64,000 nucleotides of DNA from Paracoccaceae bacterium (GTDB lineage: Bacteria; Pseudomonadota; Alphaproteobacteria; Rhodobacterales; Rhodobacteraceae). Shown piece by piece: positions 31,216 to 40,413 of the stretch. Positions within the stretch are counted from its first letter, which is position 1; every line of letters begins with the position of its first letter. The notes beneath the pieces were generated by a model, which was not told the DNA's origin, ran no database searches, and was given only the letters and a program-made list of their open reading frames with translations. Location: positions 186,001 to 250,000 of the forward strand of contig JAIOYF010000001.1 of NCBI GenBank assembly GCA_021741245.1, in the 5' to 3' direction. Both the position numbers and the translations under genes were made by a program.

Positions 31216-33282
31216 ATGGAATGGCGGATTGATGCGGGGTCACAGACCCTTGCCTTCACCTCGGTGGGGGGTATCCCGCAGGTCATCTGGTGGGGGCCAC
31301 GCTTGGCCGCAGGCGAGGACCTTGGTCAACTGGCCGCCAGCACCCGGCAAGATCTGACGGGCGGGATGATTGACCAGCTTCCCGGACTGTCGCTCTGCCC
31401 CGAATCCGGGCGCGCGTTTCAGGGCCAGCCGGGCCTGATCTGTGCTGAGGCTGATGGCACCCCGCTGCATCCGGCCTTTGAATTTGGCCGCGCCATTCAG
31501 GACGATCGTAGCCTGACCTTTGTCAGCCATGCGGGCGGCCTGACGCTGATCCACAGCATCACGGCGCAGCCGACAGGTGTGTTTACCCTCCGCACCCAGC
31601 TTAAATCCAATCGCCCGATCCGGGTGCAGTGGCTTGCTGCACCCGCGCTTCCGGCACCGCAATATGCCACCGATATGATTGACGTGTCGGGCAAGTGGAT
31701 TGGTGAGTTTCAACTTAACACCGTGCCATGGACCCCCGGCATCCGCCTGCGTGAGGCGCGGACGGGGCGCTCTGGCCACGAACACCCGCCCTATGTCATC
31801 TTGCCCGAAACGGGGGGCAGCAACACGGCAGGCGCGGCCTTTGCGCTGCATTATGCGTGGTCAGGGGGGCATCGTATGGTGGCCGAAGAATTGCCCGATG
31901 GCCGCCGCCATGTGCAATTCGGCGCGCCCTTGGGGGCCGAGACGGAACCCGGCAAACAGTTTGAAACCGCCGATCTGATTGCCGTTTGGTCAGATTGTGG
32001 ATTGAACGGTATCGCGACGGCGTTTCAGGCCGATATCCGCGACCGTGTGGTGCAATGGCCCGATGCGAACCGCCCGCGCCCGGTACATTACAATTGCTGG
32101 GAGGCGATCTATTTCAACCATAACCTCGCCGATCTGACCGCCATCGCAGACCGCGCCGCTGCCATAGGGGCGGAACGCTTTGTGCTGGATGACGGTTGGT
32201 TCGGGCGGCGGGATGATGACACCACCAGCCTTGGTGATTGGGTGATCGACCGCAACAAATGGCCCGATGGGTTGCACCCGCTGATCGCGCGTATCCACAA
32301 CCTTGGCATGACATTCGGGTTGTGGTTCGAACCCGAGATGGTGAACCCCGACTCTGACCTGTTCCGGGCGCACCCCGATTGGATGCTTGGCCCGCAAGAT
32401 CAGGTCACAGGGCGCCATCAGATGGTCCTTAACATGGCCTTGCCTGCGGTGCGTGACAATCTCTTTGCGGCTATCAGTGCGATTCTGACCGAATACCCGA
32501 TTGACTACATCAAATGGGATCACAACCGTCTGTTGCCCGTGGTGGATGCCGAACAAACCCGCGGGGCCTACGATCTGTTCGATCGGTTGCGCGCCGCCCA
32601 TCCAAGCGTCGAGATTGAAAGCTGTGCCAGTGGTGGTGGGCGCATTGATGCGGGAATTCTTGCCCGCACCCACCGTGTCTGGCTGTCTGACAGCAACGAC
32701 GCGCTGGAACGTCTGCGGATGCAACATGATGCGGCCCTGTTCTTGCCATCGTGCATCACGGGCAGCCATGTTGGCCCGCGCAACTCCCACACCTCGGGGC
32801 GGATCTTGCCTATGGCGTTCCGCGCGTGGGTCGCGGCGCAGCGACATATGGGGTTCGAGATGGACCTGCGCGAACTTGATGCAGATGAGGTTGCGACGCT
32901 GACCCTTGTCACGGCATGGTACAAATCCAACCGGGATTGGATGATGGCTGGCACCTTGCACCGCTTGGACAGCGCGGATCCCGCCATCACGGCCGAGGTG
33001 CAGATTGCAAGCGACGGCGGGCGTTTTGTGGTCTTTGCCGGTCAATCCCAGGCAAGCGCCCAGATCCTGCCGCGCCCCTTGCGTCTGACCGGACTGGACC
33101 CGGATGCCGCGTATCGCGTCACCCTTTTGAACCCACAAGACCGCCCCCCCCAATCACGTGGGCCAAATGCCCTCAAGAACGGGGCATTGGAGTTGACGGG
33201 GAGAGTCTTGATGGGGCAAGGCATCCTTCTGCCCGTGGCATGGCCAGCAACCATGTGGGTTGTTCAAGGAGAGCGCCTGTGA
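31216..33282 (+). CDS. GH36 alpha-galactosidase
   Basis: A cytoplasmic glycosidase that releases galactose from alpha-galactosides such as melibiose or raffinose. It has 688 residues, in the range of bacterial GH36, and no signal peptide. The beta-sandwich N-terminal domain precedes a TIM barrel with NCWEAIYFNHN and LDDGWFGRRDDDTTSLGDW (near 325). The nucleophile is Asp435 in YIKWDHNR, and the acid/base is Asp492 in WLSDSNDALERLR. The conserved ESCASGGGR (near 469) lies between them. The gene abuts the permease and overlaps dgoK by four bases. Confidence 0.93.
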   Translation: MEWRIDAGSQTLAFTSVGGIPQVIWWGPRLAAGEDLGQLAASTRQDLTGGMIDQLPGLSLCPESGRAFQGQPGLICAEADGTPLHPAFEFGRAIQDDRSLTFVSHAGGLTLIHSITAQPTGVFTLRTQLKSNRPIRVQWLAAPALPAPQYATDMIDVSGKWIGEFQLNTVPWTPGIRLREARTGRSGHEHPPYVILPETGGSNTAGAAFALHYAWSGGHRMVAEELPDGRRHVQFGAPLGAETEPGKQFETADLIAVWSDCGLNGIATAFQADIRDRVVQWPDANRPRPVHYNCWEAIYFNHNLADLTAIADRAAAIGAERFVLDDGWFGRRDDDTTSLGDWVIDRNKWPDGLHPLIARIHNLGMTFGLWFEPEMVNPDSDLFRAHPDWMLGPQDQVTGRHQMVLNMALPAVRDNLFAAISAILTEYPIDYIKWDHNRLLPVVDAEQTRGAYDLFDRLRAAHPSVEIESCASGGGRIDAGILARTHRVWLSDSNDALERLRMQHDAALFLPSCITGSHVGPRNSHTSGRILPMAFRAWVAAQRHMGFEMDLRELDADEVATLTLVTAWYKSNRDWMMAGTLHRLDSADPAITAEVQIASDGGRFVVFAGQSQASAQILPRPLRLTGLDPDAAYRVTLLNPQDRPPQSRGPNALKNGALELTGRVLMGQGILLPVAWPATMWVVQGERL

Positions 33283-34196
33283 CACCCCCGTTCCCTCCCC
33301 CCGATTGGATTGCGGTTGACTGGGGCACCAGCAACTTGCGGGCATGGGCCATGGGCGCAGATGGGGTGCTGGCGGCGGCCACCTCTGCAGAGGGTATGGG
33401 CGGTTTGACCCGCGATGGGTTTGAACCTGCCTTGCTGCGTTTGATTTCGGCATGGCTTGTGCCCGGCCGTGTTATTCCCGTGGTGGCCTGTGGCATGGTG
33501 GGCAGCCGCCAAGGTTGGTTTGAGGCACCCTATCGCACCGTCCCCTGCGCGCCGCTGGATCGTTCGGCGCTGGTGCGGGTTCCGGTGGCAAGCGATCAGA
33601 TCGCATTGCACATCGCCCCCGGATTGAAGCAAACCCAGCCCGCCGATGTGATGCGCGGCGAAGAAACCCAGATCGCCGGGGCGCTGGCCCTCATGCCGGG
33701 GTTTGACGGGGTTTTCTGCTTGCCCGGCACCCATTCAAAATGGGTCCATATCAGTGCCGGAGAGGTGGTCAGTTTCCAAACCTTCATGACCGGGGAAATG
33801 TTTGCGCTGCTGTCCGAACACTCGGTTCTCAGGCATGGGATGCAAGGGGCAGGCTGGGATGATGCGGCCTTTGAGGCCGGAGTGTCAGAAACCCTGTCGC
33901 GCCCTGAACGGATCGGGGCCAAGTTGTTTTCCCTGCGCGCCGAAGGCTTGATTGCCAACCTGCAACCTGCACAGGCCCGGGCGCGCCTGTCCGGCCTGTT
34001 GATCGGCACGGAACTTGCGGCGGCAAAGCCCTATTGGTTGGGCCAATCGGTCGCCCTGATCGGGGCCGAGGCCCTGTCGCGTAGCTATGCCAAAGCGTTG
34101 GCGTTGCAAGGTGTCGATGCCACAGTTTTGCCGGGTACAGAATGCACCTTGGCCGGGCTTGCGACACTTGCCCTTAAGTTAGAGGCTATTCGATGA
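33279..34196 (+). CDS. dgoK: 2-keto-3-deoxygalactonokinase DgoK
   Basis: DgoK phosphorylates 2-keto-3-deoxy-galactonate at position 6, the committed step of the De Ley-Doudoroff galactose pathway. The start is GTG 33279, overlapping the alpha-galactosidase stop (GTGA) and with AGGAG 7 bases upstream; the longer frame is a shadow of the previous gene. The protein has 305 residues. Typical DgoK stretches are [17 protein letters not shown] at the N-terminus, [12 protein letters not shown] (near 65), [12 protein letters not shown] (near 125) and LPGTHSKWV (near 148). It forms a coupled series with dgoA and the lactonase. Confidence 0.93.
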   Translation: MTPPFPPPDWIAVDWGTSNLRAWAMGADGVLAAATSAEGMGGLTRDGFEPALLRLISAWLVPGRVIPVVACGMVGSRQGWFEAPYRTVPCAPLDRSALVRVPVASDQIALHIAPGLKQTQPADVMRGEETQIAGALALMPGFDGVFCLPGTHSKWVHISAGEVVSFQTFMTGEMFALLSEHSVLRHGMQGAGWDDAAFEAGVSETLSRPERIGAKLFSLRAEGLIANLQPAQARARLSGLLIGTELAAAKPYWLGQSVALIGAEALSRSYAKALALQGVDATVLPGTECTLAGLATLALKLEAIR

Positions 34197-34804
34197 TTTC
34201 AGACCGCGCCATGATTGCCATTTTGCGGGGTATCACGCCCAAGGACGCCTTGGGTGTTTGTGACGTCTTGATTGCCGCAGGCATCACCCGGATCGAGGTT
34301 CCTCTGAACTCGCCAGATCCTCTGATCTCAATCGAGGCGATGGCGAAGGCTTTTGGCGATCACGCCCAGATCGGCGCGGGCACGGTGCTGAACGTTCAGG
34401 GCGTGGCGGATGTGGCGGCGGCCGGGGGCACCCTGATCGTATCGCCAAATTGCGACACCTCGGTCATCGCTGCAACCAAAGCGCATGGCCTGTCGTCTTG
34501 GCCCGGCGTCATGACCCCGACCGAATGCTTTGCCGCCCTGCAGGCCGGGGCGGATGGGCTAAAGATCTTTCCGGCCAGCCTGATCGGCCCCGAGGGGCTA
34601 AAGGCCATTCGCGCCGTGTTGCCCGCTGAAACGCAGGTCTATGCCGTGGGCGGGGCAGGGGCGTCGAACTTTGCCGAGTGGCGTCGCGGGGGCGCAAATG
34701 GTTTTGGGATCGGAACCGCCCTGTACACGCCGGGCCTGTCGCCGGACGAAGTCGCCCAACGTGCTGCCAAAATCGTCGCGGCCTATGACGAGGCTTTTGC
34801 ATGA
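34193..34804 (+). CDS. dgoA: 2-keto-3-deoxy-6-phosphogalactonate aldolase DgoA
   Basis: This class I aldolase splits KDPGal into pyruvate and glyceraldehyde 3-phosphate. It has 203 residues; its ATG overlaps the dgoK stop (ATGA). The KDPG-aldolase fold is recognisable by the catalytic Glu in [14 protein letters not shown] (near 38), the SPNCD motif (near 85) and the Schiff-base lysine in [14 protein letters not shown] (near 122). The preceding kinase makes KDPGal the most likely substrate. The lactonase ATG overlaps its stop by 4 bases. Confidence 0.93.
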   Translation: MISDRAMIAILRGITPKDALGVCDVLIAAGITRIEVPLNSPDPLISIEAMAKAFGDHAQIGAGTVLNVQGVADVAAAGGTLIVSPNCDTSVIAATKAHGLSSWPGVMTPTECFAALQAGADGLKIFPASLIGPEGLKAIRAVLPAETQVYAVGGAGASNFAEWRRGGANGFGIGTALYTPGLSPDEVAQRAAKIVAAYDEAFA

Positions 34805-35649
34805 TCTTTGATGATCGTCGCTGCGCCCTTGGTGAAGGTCCGCTTTGGCATCCGTTGCGCAAGCAGCTTTTCTGGTTCGATATCCTTGGCAAACGCCTTT
34901 TGACCCGCAATAGCGACGGCCCGCAAGAATGGCATTTCGCCGAAATGGTCAGTGCGGCGGGCTGGGTCAGCCATGATGAACTGCTGATCGCGTCGGAAAC
35001 GCAGCTGTTCCGCTTTGATCTGGAAACCGGGGCCCACCTCCAACTTGCCAGCATCGAAGGGGACAATCCGCTGACCCGGTCCAACGATGGCCGCGCAGAT
35101 CCGCAGGGGGGCTTCTGGATCGGCACAATGGCCAAGGACCCCGATTCCCATCCCCGTGCCGGGTCGATCTGGCGCTATTATCTGGGCGAACTGCGCCGTC
35201 TTTACACCGGCTTGTCGATCACCAACGCGATCTGTTTTACGCCCGATGGCAGAACCGCCCAATTTGCCGATACCGCGACCGGAAAGGTCATGCGCGTGTC
35301 ATTGGACGCCGAAGGCTGGCCACGCGGCGAGCCGAGTGTTTTCCTTGATCTCTCTGCCCAAGGTTTGAATCCCGACGGGGCTGTGATCGCCGCAAATGGG
35401 ATGATGTTCATGGCCCAATGGGGGGCGTCACGGGTTGCCGCCTATGCGCCGGATGGGCGCTATCTGCATGCGGTTGAGTTTGATGCCCCCCATACCTCAT
35501 GCCCGGCCTTTGGCGACCAGACACTCTATTGCACCACCGCCCTGCAAGGCATGGATGCCCCCGCCCGCGCGGCCCATCCCCAAGCGGGCATGACATTCGC
35601 AGCCCCCGGCGTGGCCACGGGGCAAAAGGAACATCAGGTGATCGCGTGA
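34801..35649 (+). CDS. SMP-30/gluconolactonase-like sugar lactonase
   Basis: A metal-dependent six-bladed beta-propeller lactonase that would open galactono-lactone to galactonate, the step between galactose dehydrogenase and galactonate dehydratase. It has 282 residues and starts at the ATG overlapping dgoA. The N-terminal ligand Glu is in [18 protein letters not shown], and the [19 protein letters not shown] block (near 98) is typical. [11 protein letters not shown] (near 187) carries further metal ligands. Galactonolactonase specificity is inferred from the operon. It is coupled to the beta-galactosidase gene by GTGA. Confidence 0.85.
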   Translation: MIFDDRRCALGEGPLWHPLRKQLFWFDILGKRLLTRNSDGPQEWHFAEMVSAAGWVSHDELLIASETQLFRFDLETGAHLQLASIEGDNPLTRSNDGRADPQGGFWIGTMAKDPDSHPRAGSIWRYYLGELRRLYTGLSITNAICFTPDGRTAQFADTATGKVMRVSLDAEGWPRGEPSVFLDLSAQGLNPDGAVIAANGMMFMAQWGASRVAAYAPDGRYLHAVEFDAPHTSCPAFGDQTLYCTTALQGMDAPARAAHPQAGMTFAAPGVATGQKEHQVIA

Positions 35650-37547
35650 AACGAACCCTTGGCGTCTGTTATTACCCCGAACATTGGCCCGAAGAGCAGT
35701 GGCAGGAAGATGCCGCCCGCATGGCCGCGCTTGGCCTGACATGGGTCAGGATCGGTGAGTTCGCATGGATCAAGATGGAGCCAGAACCCGGCCGCTATGA
35801 CTGGTCATGGCTGGACCGGGCGGTGGAAACCTTGGGCCGGCACGGCTTGCAGGTTGTGCTGGGCACACCCACCGCCACGCCCCCGCGCTGGATGCTGGAC
35901 AGACATCCCGACATGTTGGCCGTTGATGCGCAGGGCCGGACCCGGGACTTTGGCTCGCGCCGCCACTATGATTTCTCGCATCTCGGCTACCGTGTGGAAT
36001 GCGCGCGGATCGTGCAGGCCATGGCCGAACGTTATGGCAAGAACCCCCATGTTGCGGCGTGGCAAACGGATAACGAATATGCCTGCCATGATACGGTTTT
36101 GTCCTATTCCCCTGCGGCCCTGTCTGCCTTTCGCGAATGGTGCGCGCAACGCTATCAGTCACCCGATGCCCTGAACCGGGCTTGGGGCAATGTCTTTTGG
36201 TCGATGGAGTATGACAGCTTTGACCAGATCGGCCTGCCCAACCTGACCGTGACCGAGGCGAACCCGGCCCATGTCATGGCTTTTCGCCGCTTTGCCAGTG
36301 ATGAGGTTGTCCGCTTCAACCGCCTTCAGACCGAAATCATTCGCAAATACAGCCCCGCGCCGATTGCCCATAACTACATGGGGGCGGTGACGGATTTTGA
36401 CCATTTCGATACCGGGGCAGACCTCGATATCGCGTCATGGGACAGCTACCCCCTTGGGTTCTTGTCCGACCGTATCCCGGCCACGGAGGCGCATAAGCTG
36501 CGCTTCTTGCGCCAAGGTGACCCAGATTTTCAGGCCTTTCATCACGATCTGTATCGCGCCGTCGGGCGGGGTCGGTGGTGGATCATGGAACAGCAACCCG
36601 GCCCGGTGAACTGGGCGCCTTATAACCCTGATCCTTTGCCCGGCATGGCGCGTCTTTGGGCGTGGGAGGCCTTTGCCCATGGGGCCGAGGCCGTGTGCTA
36701 TTTCCGCTGGCGGCAGGCCCCCTTTGCCCAAGAACAGATGCATGCGGGCCTCTTGCGCCCCGACAGCGCCCCGGCCCCGGCGTTTGAGGAGGCCGCCCTT
36801 GTTGCGCGTGAGTTGGCGGCCATGCCCGATCAAAGCACCGCGCGGGCGGACGTGGGCCTTGTGTTTGACTATGCCAGCGCATGGGCATGGCAGACCCAAC
36901 CGCAAGGGCGCGGGTTTGACCACCTATGGCTGGCGTTTCACATGTACAAGGGCCTGCGCCGCCTTGGTTTGAATGTTGATATTCTGCCGCCCGACACGGC
37001 AGATTTATCAGACTATCCCTTGGTTCTTGCCCCCGGTGTCGCGACCCTGTCCGAGGGTTTCCTGCGGGCACTTGCCGCCCATAAGGGCCAGTCCATCATC
37101 GGGCCGCGCAGCAATTCAAAGACGGTCGAATTTTCCACTCCGGTTCCCTTGCCCCCCAACCTGCCGGGCATGTCGGCCACGGTTGCGCGGGTGGAAAGTC
37201 TACCACCGCAAATGCCGGTGCCCCTGCGCGACGGCGGGGCCTTCTTGCACTGGCGGGAAAAGGTTGAAACGACCGCATCGGTGGTCGAGGCAACGACGGA
37301 TGGCTTCCCCGCCCTGATCGCCAGCGGCGGCCTGCATTACCTGACCGGCTGGCCGGATGAGGTGGCGCTTGACCGCATTCTTGCAGCCGCCTGCACCCGT
37401 GCCGGGCTTGGCATTGAGCGCCTCCCCGAGGGGCTAAGACGCCGGGACAGTGCAACCCACAGGTTCTTGTTCAATTACAACGCAGAGCAAGTTTCGTGGA
37501 ACGGCACCGAAATCCCGGCGGCAGGCGTTGTCTGGCATAAACTCTAG
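35646..37547 (+). CDS. GH42 beta-galactosidase
   Basis: A cytoplasmic enzyme that hydrolyses lactose-like beta-galactosides. It has 633 residues from a GTG start that overlaps the lactonase stop ([18 protein letters not shown] after it); longer frames are shadows. The fold is a TIM barrel: the acid/base is Glu144 in WQTDNEYACHDT, and the nucleophile is Glu315 in WWIMEQQPGPVNWAPYN. The trimerisation and C-terminal beta domains follow, as in Thermus and Bifidobacterium enzymes. There is no signal peptide, so substrate must be imported first. The stop shares its CTAG with the convergent GH13 gene. Confidence 0.93.
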   Translation: MKRTLGVCYYPEHWPEEQWQEDAARMAALGLTWVRIGEFAWIKMEPEPGRYDWSWLDRAVETLGRHGLQVVLGTPTATPPRWMLDRHPDMLAVDAQGRTRDFGSRRHYDFSHLGYRVECARIVQAMAERYGKNPHVAAWQTDNEYACHDTVLSYSPAALSAFREWCAQRYQSPDALNRAWGNVFWSMEYDSFDQIGLPNLTVTEANPAHVMAFRRFASDEVVRFNRLQTEIIRKYSPAPIAHNYMGAVTDFDHFDTGADLDIASWDSYPLGFLSDRIPATEAHKLRFLRQGDPDFQAFHHDLYRAVGRGRWWIMEQQPGPVNWAPYNPDPLPGMARLWAWEAFAHGAEAVCYFRWRQAPFAQEQMHAGLLRPDSAPAPAFEEAALVARELAAMPDQSTARADVGLVFDYASAWAWQTQPQGRGFDHLWLAFHMYKGLRRLGLNVDILPPDTADLSDYPLVLAPGVATLSEGFLRALAAHKGQSIIGPRSNSKTVEFSTPVPLPPNLPGMSATVARVESLPPQMPVPLRDGGAFLHWREKVETTASVVEATTDGFPALIASGGLHYLTGWPDEVALDRILAAACTRAGLGIERLPEGLRRRDSATHRFLFNYNAEQVSWNGTEIPAAGVVWHKL

Positions 37548-39163
37548 GGTCTTGCGATCCGGCATTCTGGCGGCGTTCCGTCTGCGCCTGTCAGAAATGC
37601 AAATCCGCAAGGCCCCAAAGTCAACACCGACCCAACAAGATCTGCGGATTGCTGCGGGGCGTCAGGGGCGATCTGCCCCTCAACCGTAAGGTTGACAGGC
37701 GTCGATGACAGGTTGAACACACAGGCAAGACCCTCGGCCCGTGTAAAGCCAAGGATCGGTTCGGGCAGGTCAAGGAATTGCGTACGCCCGGTCACCAAGG
37801 CTGGATTGGCGCGACGCCATGCGATCATCTCGCGATAGAATTCCAGCACAGACCCCGCGCGCCCGGTCTGCCCCGCCACGTTCTGCGCCAATTGGGCGGC
37901 CTTGACCGGCAACCAAGGCGTGCCAACGGTAAATCCGCCCTGCGGCCCTGCATCCCAGACCATCGGTGTGCGGCAGCCATCCCGGCCCTTGTAATCGGGC
38001 CAGAATCGGATCCCCGGCGGATCGGTCAGTTCCTCAAATTCGATGTCGGTTTCCGTCTGGCCCAGCTCTTCCCCCTGATACAGGCAGATCGACCCTTCGA
38101 ATGACAGCAACATGGCGGCGGCCAGTTTCGCCACGGCCTTATGCGGGCCGATCTCTGCCCAGCGGGTCGCATGCCGGATTACATCATGGTTGGAAAAGGC
38201 CCACATTGGCCAGCCATCCGGGGCACCGTTGAAGAACCCCTCAATCTTGCTGCGAAAATGCGTGGCCGTGAACTCTGGCCCCAGCATGTCAAAGCTATAG
38301 GCCATATGGAGCCGACCGGGCCGGGTATAATCCGCCATGATCTGCACATTGCGATGCGGTGCGTCGCCCACCTCGCCCACCATGGTGCGGCCTTCGTAAT
38401 GGTCGAGCAAGTCCCGCATCCGTTCCAGCCAGCCAAGGTTTTCCGGGCGGGATTTGGAATACTCATGATCTTGCAGTTCATAGGGATTCACCGGGGGCCT
38501 GTTGTCCCTCTGCGCCAAAGGACCGTTCGCGCGCAGGGCAGCATCGTGGAAATAATAGTTGACCGTGTCCAGACGAAACCCATCCACCCCGCGATCAAGC
38601 CAGAACTTCAGAACCGACAAGGCCCAATCTTGCACCTGAGGCGAGTGGAAATTCAGGTCCGGCTGGCTGGGCAGGAAGTTGTGAAGGTAATACTGCCGCC
38701 GCCGAGAATCCCATTCCCATGCCGATCCGCCAAAGACCGACAGCCAGTTGTTGGGCGGGCTGCCATCGGGCAGGGCATCGGCCCAAACATACCAGTCAGA
38801 TTTCTCGCCATCGCGTGACGTGCGGCTTTGGGCAAAGAACGGGTGTTGATCGCTTGAATGCGAAATCACCTGATCAATGATGACCTTCAGCCCCAGATCA
38901 TGGGCTGTGTCGAGCAAGGCATCAAAATCGCTCAGCGTGCCGAACAACGGGTCGATGTCGGTGTAATCCGAAACATCATAGCCCATATCGGCCATCGGGC
39001 TTTTGAAAATGGGCGACAGCCAAACCGCCTCTATCCCAAGCTCGGCCAAATAGGGAAGCCTGCGGGTGATGCCAGCAAGATCGCCGATCCCGTCCCCATC
39101 CGAATCTTGAAAAGATCGCGGATAGACTTGATAGGTTACCGATCCACGCCACCATTCTGACAT
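37544..39163 (-). CDS. GH13 alpha-glucosidase
   Basis: A cytoplasmic alpha-glucosidase of the GH13 oligo-1,6-/alpha-glucosidase type. ATG at 39163 (MSEWWRGSVTYQVYPRSF) follows GGGGGA; an upstream ATG is four codons earlier. The protein has 539 residues. The catalytic triad is visible: nucleophile Asp199 in DGFRLDTVN, acid/base Glu264 in MVGEVGD and transition-state Asp327 in AFSNHD, with VIIDQVISHSSDQH near 94-107. It may hydrolyse the glucose-containing part of imported oligosaccharides, such as melibiose or raffinose products. It faces the beta-galactosidase and is the only gene of the locus on the minus strand here. Confidence 0.92.
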   Translation of the reverse strand: MSEWWRGSVTYQVYPRSFQDSDGDGIGDLAGITRRLPYLAELGIEAVWLSPIFKSPMADMGYDVSDYTDIDPLFGTLSDFDALLDTAHDLGLKVIIDQVISHSSDQHPFFAQSRTSRDGEKSDWYVWADALPDGSPPNNWLSVFGGSAWEWDSRRRQYYLHNFLPSQPDLNFHSPQVQDWALSVLKFWLDRGVDGFRLDTVNYYFHDAALRANGPLAQRDNRPPVNPYELQDHEYSKSRPENLGWLERMRDLLDHYEGRTMVGEVGDAPHRNVQIMADYTRPGRLHMAYSFDMLGPEFTATHFRSKIEGFFNGAPDGWPMWAFSNHDVIRHATRWAEIGPHKAVAKLAAAMLLSFEGSICLYQGEELGQTETDIEFEELTDPPGIRFWPDYKGRDGCRTPMVWDAGPQGGFTVGTPWLPVKAAQLAQNVAGQTGRAGSVLEFYREMIAWRRANPALVTGRTQFLDLPEPILGFTRAEGLACVFNLSSTPVNLTVEGQIAPDAPQQSADLVGSVLTLGPCGFAFLTGADGTPPECRIARP

Positions 39164-39272
39164 CACGTCCCCCAAATGCCCTTGTCGTCATTCAACCCGT
39201 TTTGACAAAGGGCTACAAGCTGACATTGAGACAGGTTGTCTGGGTGCGGCATGCCACAGTATACAAGGGCCC

Positions 39273-40358
39273 ATGCGCGACACACTTTCCCAGATCTATC
39301 AGGCCCGCGTCGATGCGGGCAGCTTGCAGGCCGATCCGGCGCAAGGCGCGGTTCTGCCTGCGTTGGAAAGCCTGCGCACATGGCTGGAGGCAAACCCGAC
39401 CCGCAAGGCGGGCCTTTTTGCCGGGCTTTTTGCCCGTCCGGCGATGCCGCCCAAGGGTCTGTATCTGTGGGGCGGGGTTGGGCGTGGGAAATCCATGTTG
39501 ATGGACCTGTTCTATGAGGCCACCGATATCCCAAGCAAACGCCGGGTGCACTTTCATGCCTTCATGCAAGACATCCACCGCGCCATCCATGTGGCCCGCA
39601 AAACCGGTGTCGATGATCCGATCCTGCCCGTGGCCGAGGATGTCATCAAAGACACCCGTCTTTTGTGTTTTGACGAGATGCAGATCACCGACATCACGGA
39701 TGCGATGATTGTGGGGCGGTTGTTTGAACGGTTCTTTGCCGCAGGCATCGTGATCGTGACCACGTCAAACCGCCCACCCGAAGACCTGTATAACGAGGGG
39801 TTGAACCGCGCCCTGTTCCTTCCCTTTATCGCCATGCTGCGCGACCGGTTGGAGGTGACGGAACTTCTGAGCCCGAATGATTATCGTCAGCATCGCCTTG
39901 CCGGGGCAAAGGTCTACTTCTTGCCATCCGCCGGGGTGAAGAACCTGCTTTCGGGGATTTGGAATGATCTGACGGGGGGGGCCGCCGGGCGTGTGCTCAG
40001 CCTGCCGGTCAATGGCCGTCAGGTTGAGGTGCCGTGCTTTGCCAATGGCGTCGGGCGGGCCAGTTTTTGGGACCTGTGTGCCAAGCCCTTGGGGCCGGGC
40101 GATTTTCTGGCCATTGCGGCCGCCTTGCGGGTTTTGATCCTTGAAGACATCCCGCAACTCTCGGCCTCAAACTACAACGAGGCGAAACGTTTCGTGATCC
40201 TGATCGACGCGCTTTATGAGGGGAAGGTACGCCTGATCTGTTCCGCCGCAGATGAGCCGGAACGCCTCTATCTGGAGGGCAGCGGATCATTTGAGTTTGA
40301 ACGCACGGCAAGCCGCCTGCGCGAGATGCAAAGCGCCGATTGGGGCAAAGGCGATTAG
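39273..40358 (+). CDS. zapE: Cell division ATPase ZapE (AFG1-like)
   Basis: A Z-ring-associated AAA-type ATPase needed for division under stress. It has 361 residues; ATG at 39273 follows AAGGG. The nucleotide site is seen in the Walker A stretch LWGGVGRGKSMLMDLF (near 67) and Walker B LLCFDEMQITD (near 130). The last residues precede a TAG codon that lies in a palindromic repeat element (40355-40413). Confidence 0.93.
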   Translation: MRDTLSQIYQARVDAGSLQADPAQGAVLPALESLRTWLEANPTRKAGLFAGLFARPAMPPKGLYLWGGVGRGKSMLMDLFYEATDIPSKRRVHFHAFMQDIHRAIHVARKTGVDDPILPVAEDVIKDTRLLCFDEMQITDITDAMIVGRLFERFFAAGIVIVTTSNRPPEDLYNEGLNRALFLPFIAMLRDRLEVTELLSPNDYRQHRLAGAKVYFLPSAGVKNLLSGIWNDLTGGAAGRVLSLPVNGRQVEVPCFANGVGRASFWDLCAKPLGPGDFLAIAAALRVLILEDIPQLSASNYNEAKRFVILIDALYEGKVRLICSAADEPERLYLEGSGSFEFERTASRLREMQSADWGKGD

Positions 40359-40413
40359 AGCCGATCGCGATCCAAGACAGGCAAGCCATTGGGACTGTGG
40401 CAATACGCTTTAG
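40355..40413. repeat. Short copy of a dispersed palindromic intergenic element
   Basis: TTAGAGCCGATCGCG then ATCCAAGACAGGCAAGCC and a tail ATACGCTTTAG match the longer element at 58171-58289 in order and orientation. The two internal palindromes of the long copy are missing here, apparently by deletion between short repeats. The left end supplies the zapE stop TAG (40356-40358) and the right end the tauE-like stop TAA (40410-40412). Confidence 0.7.
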
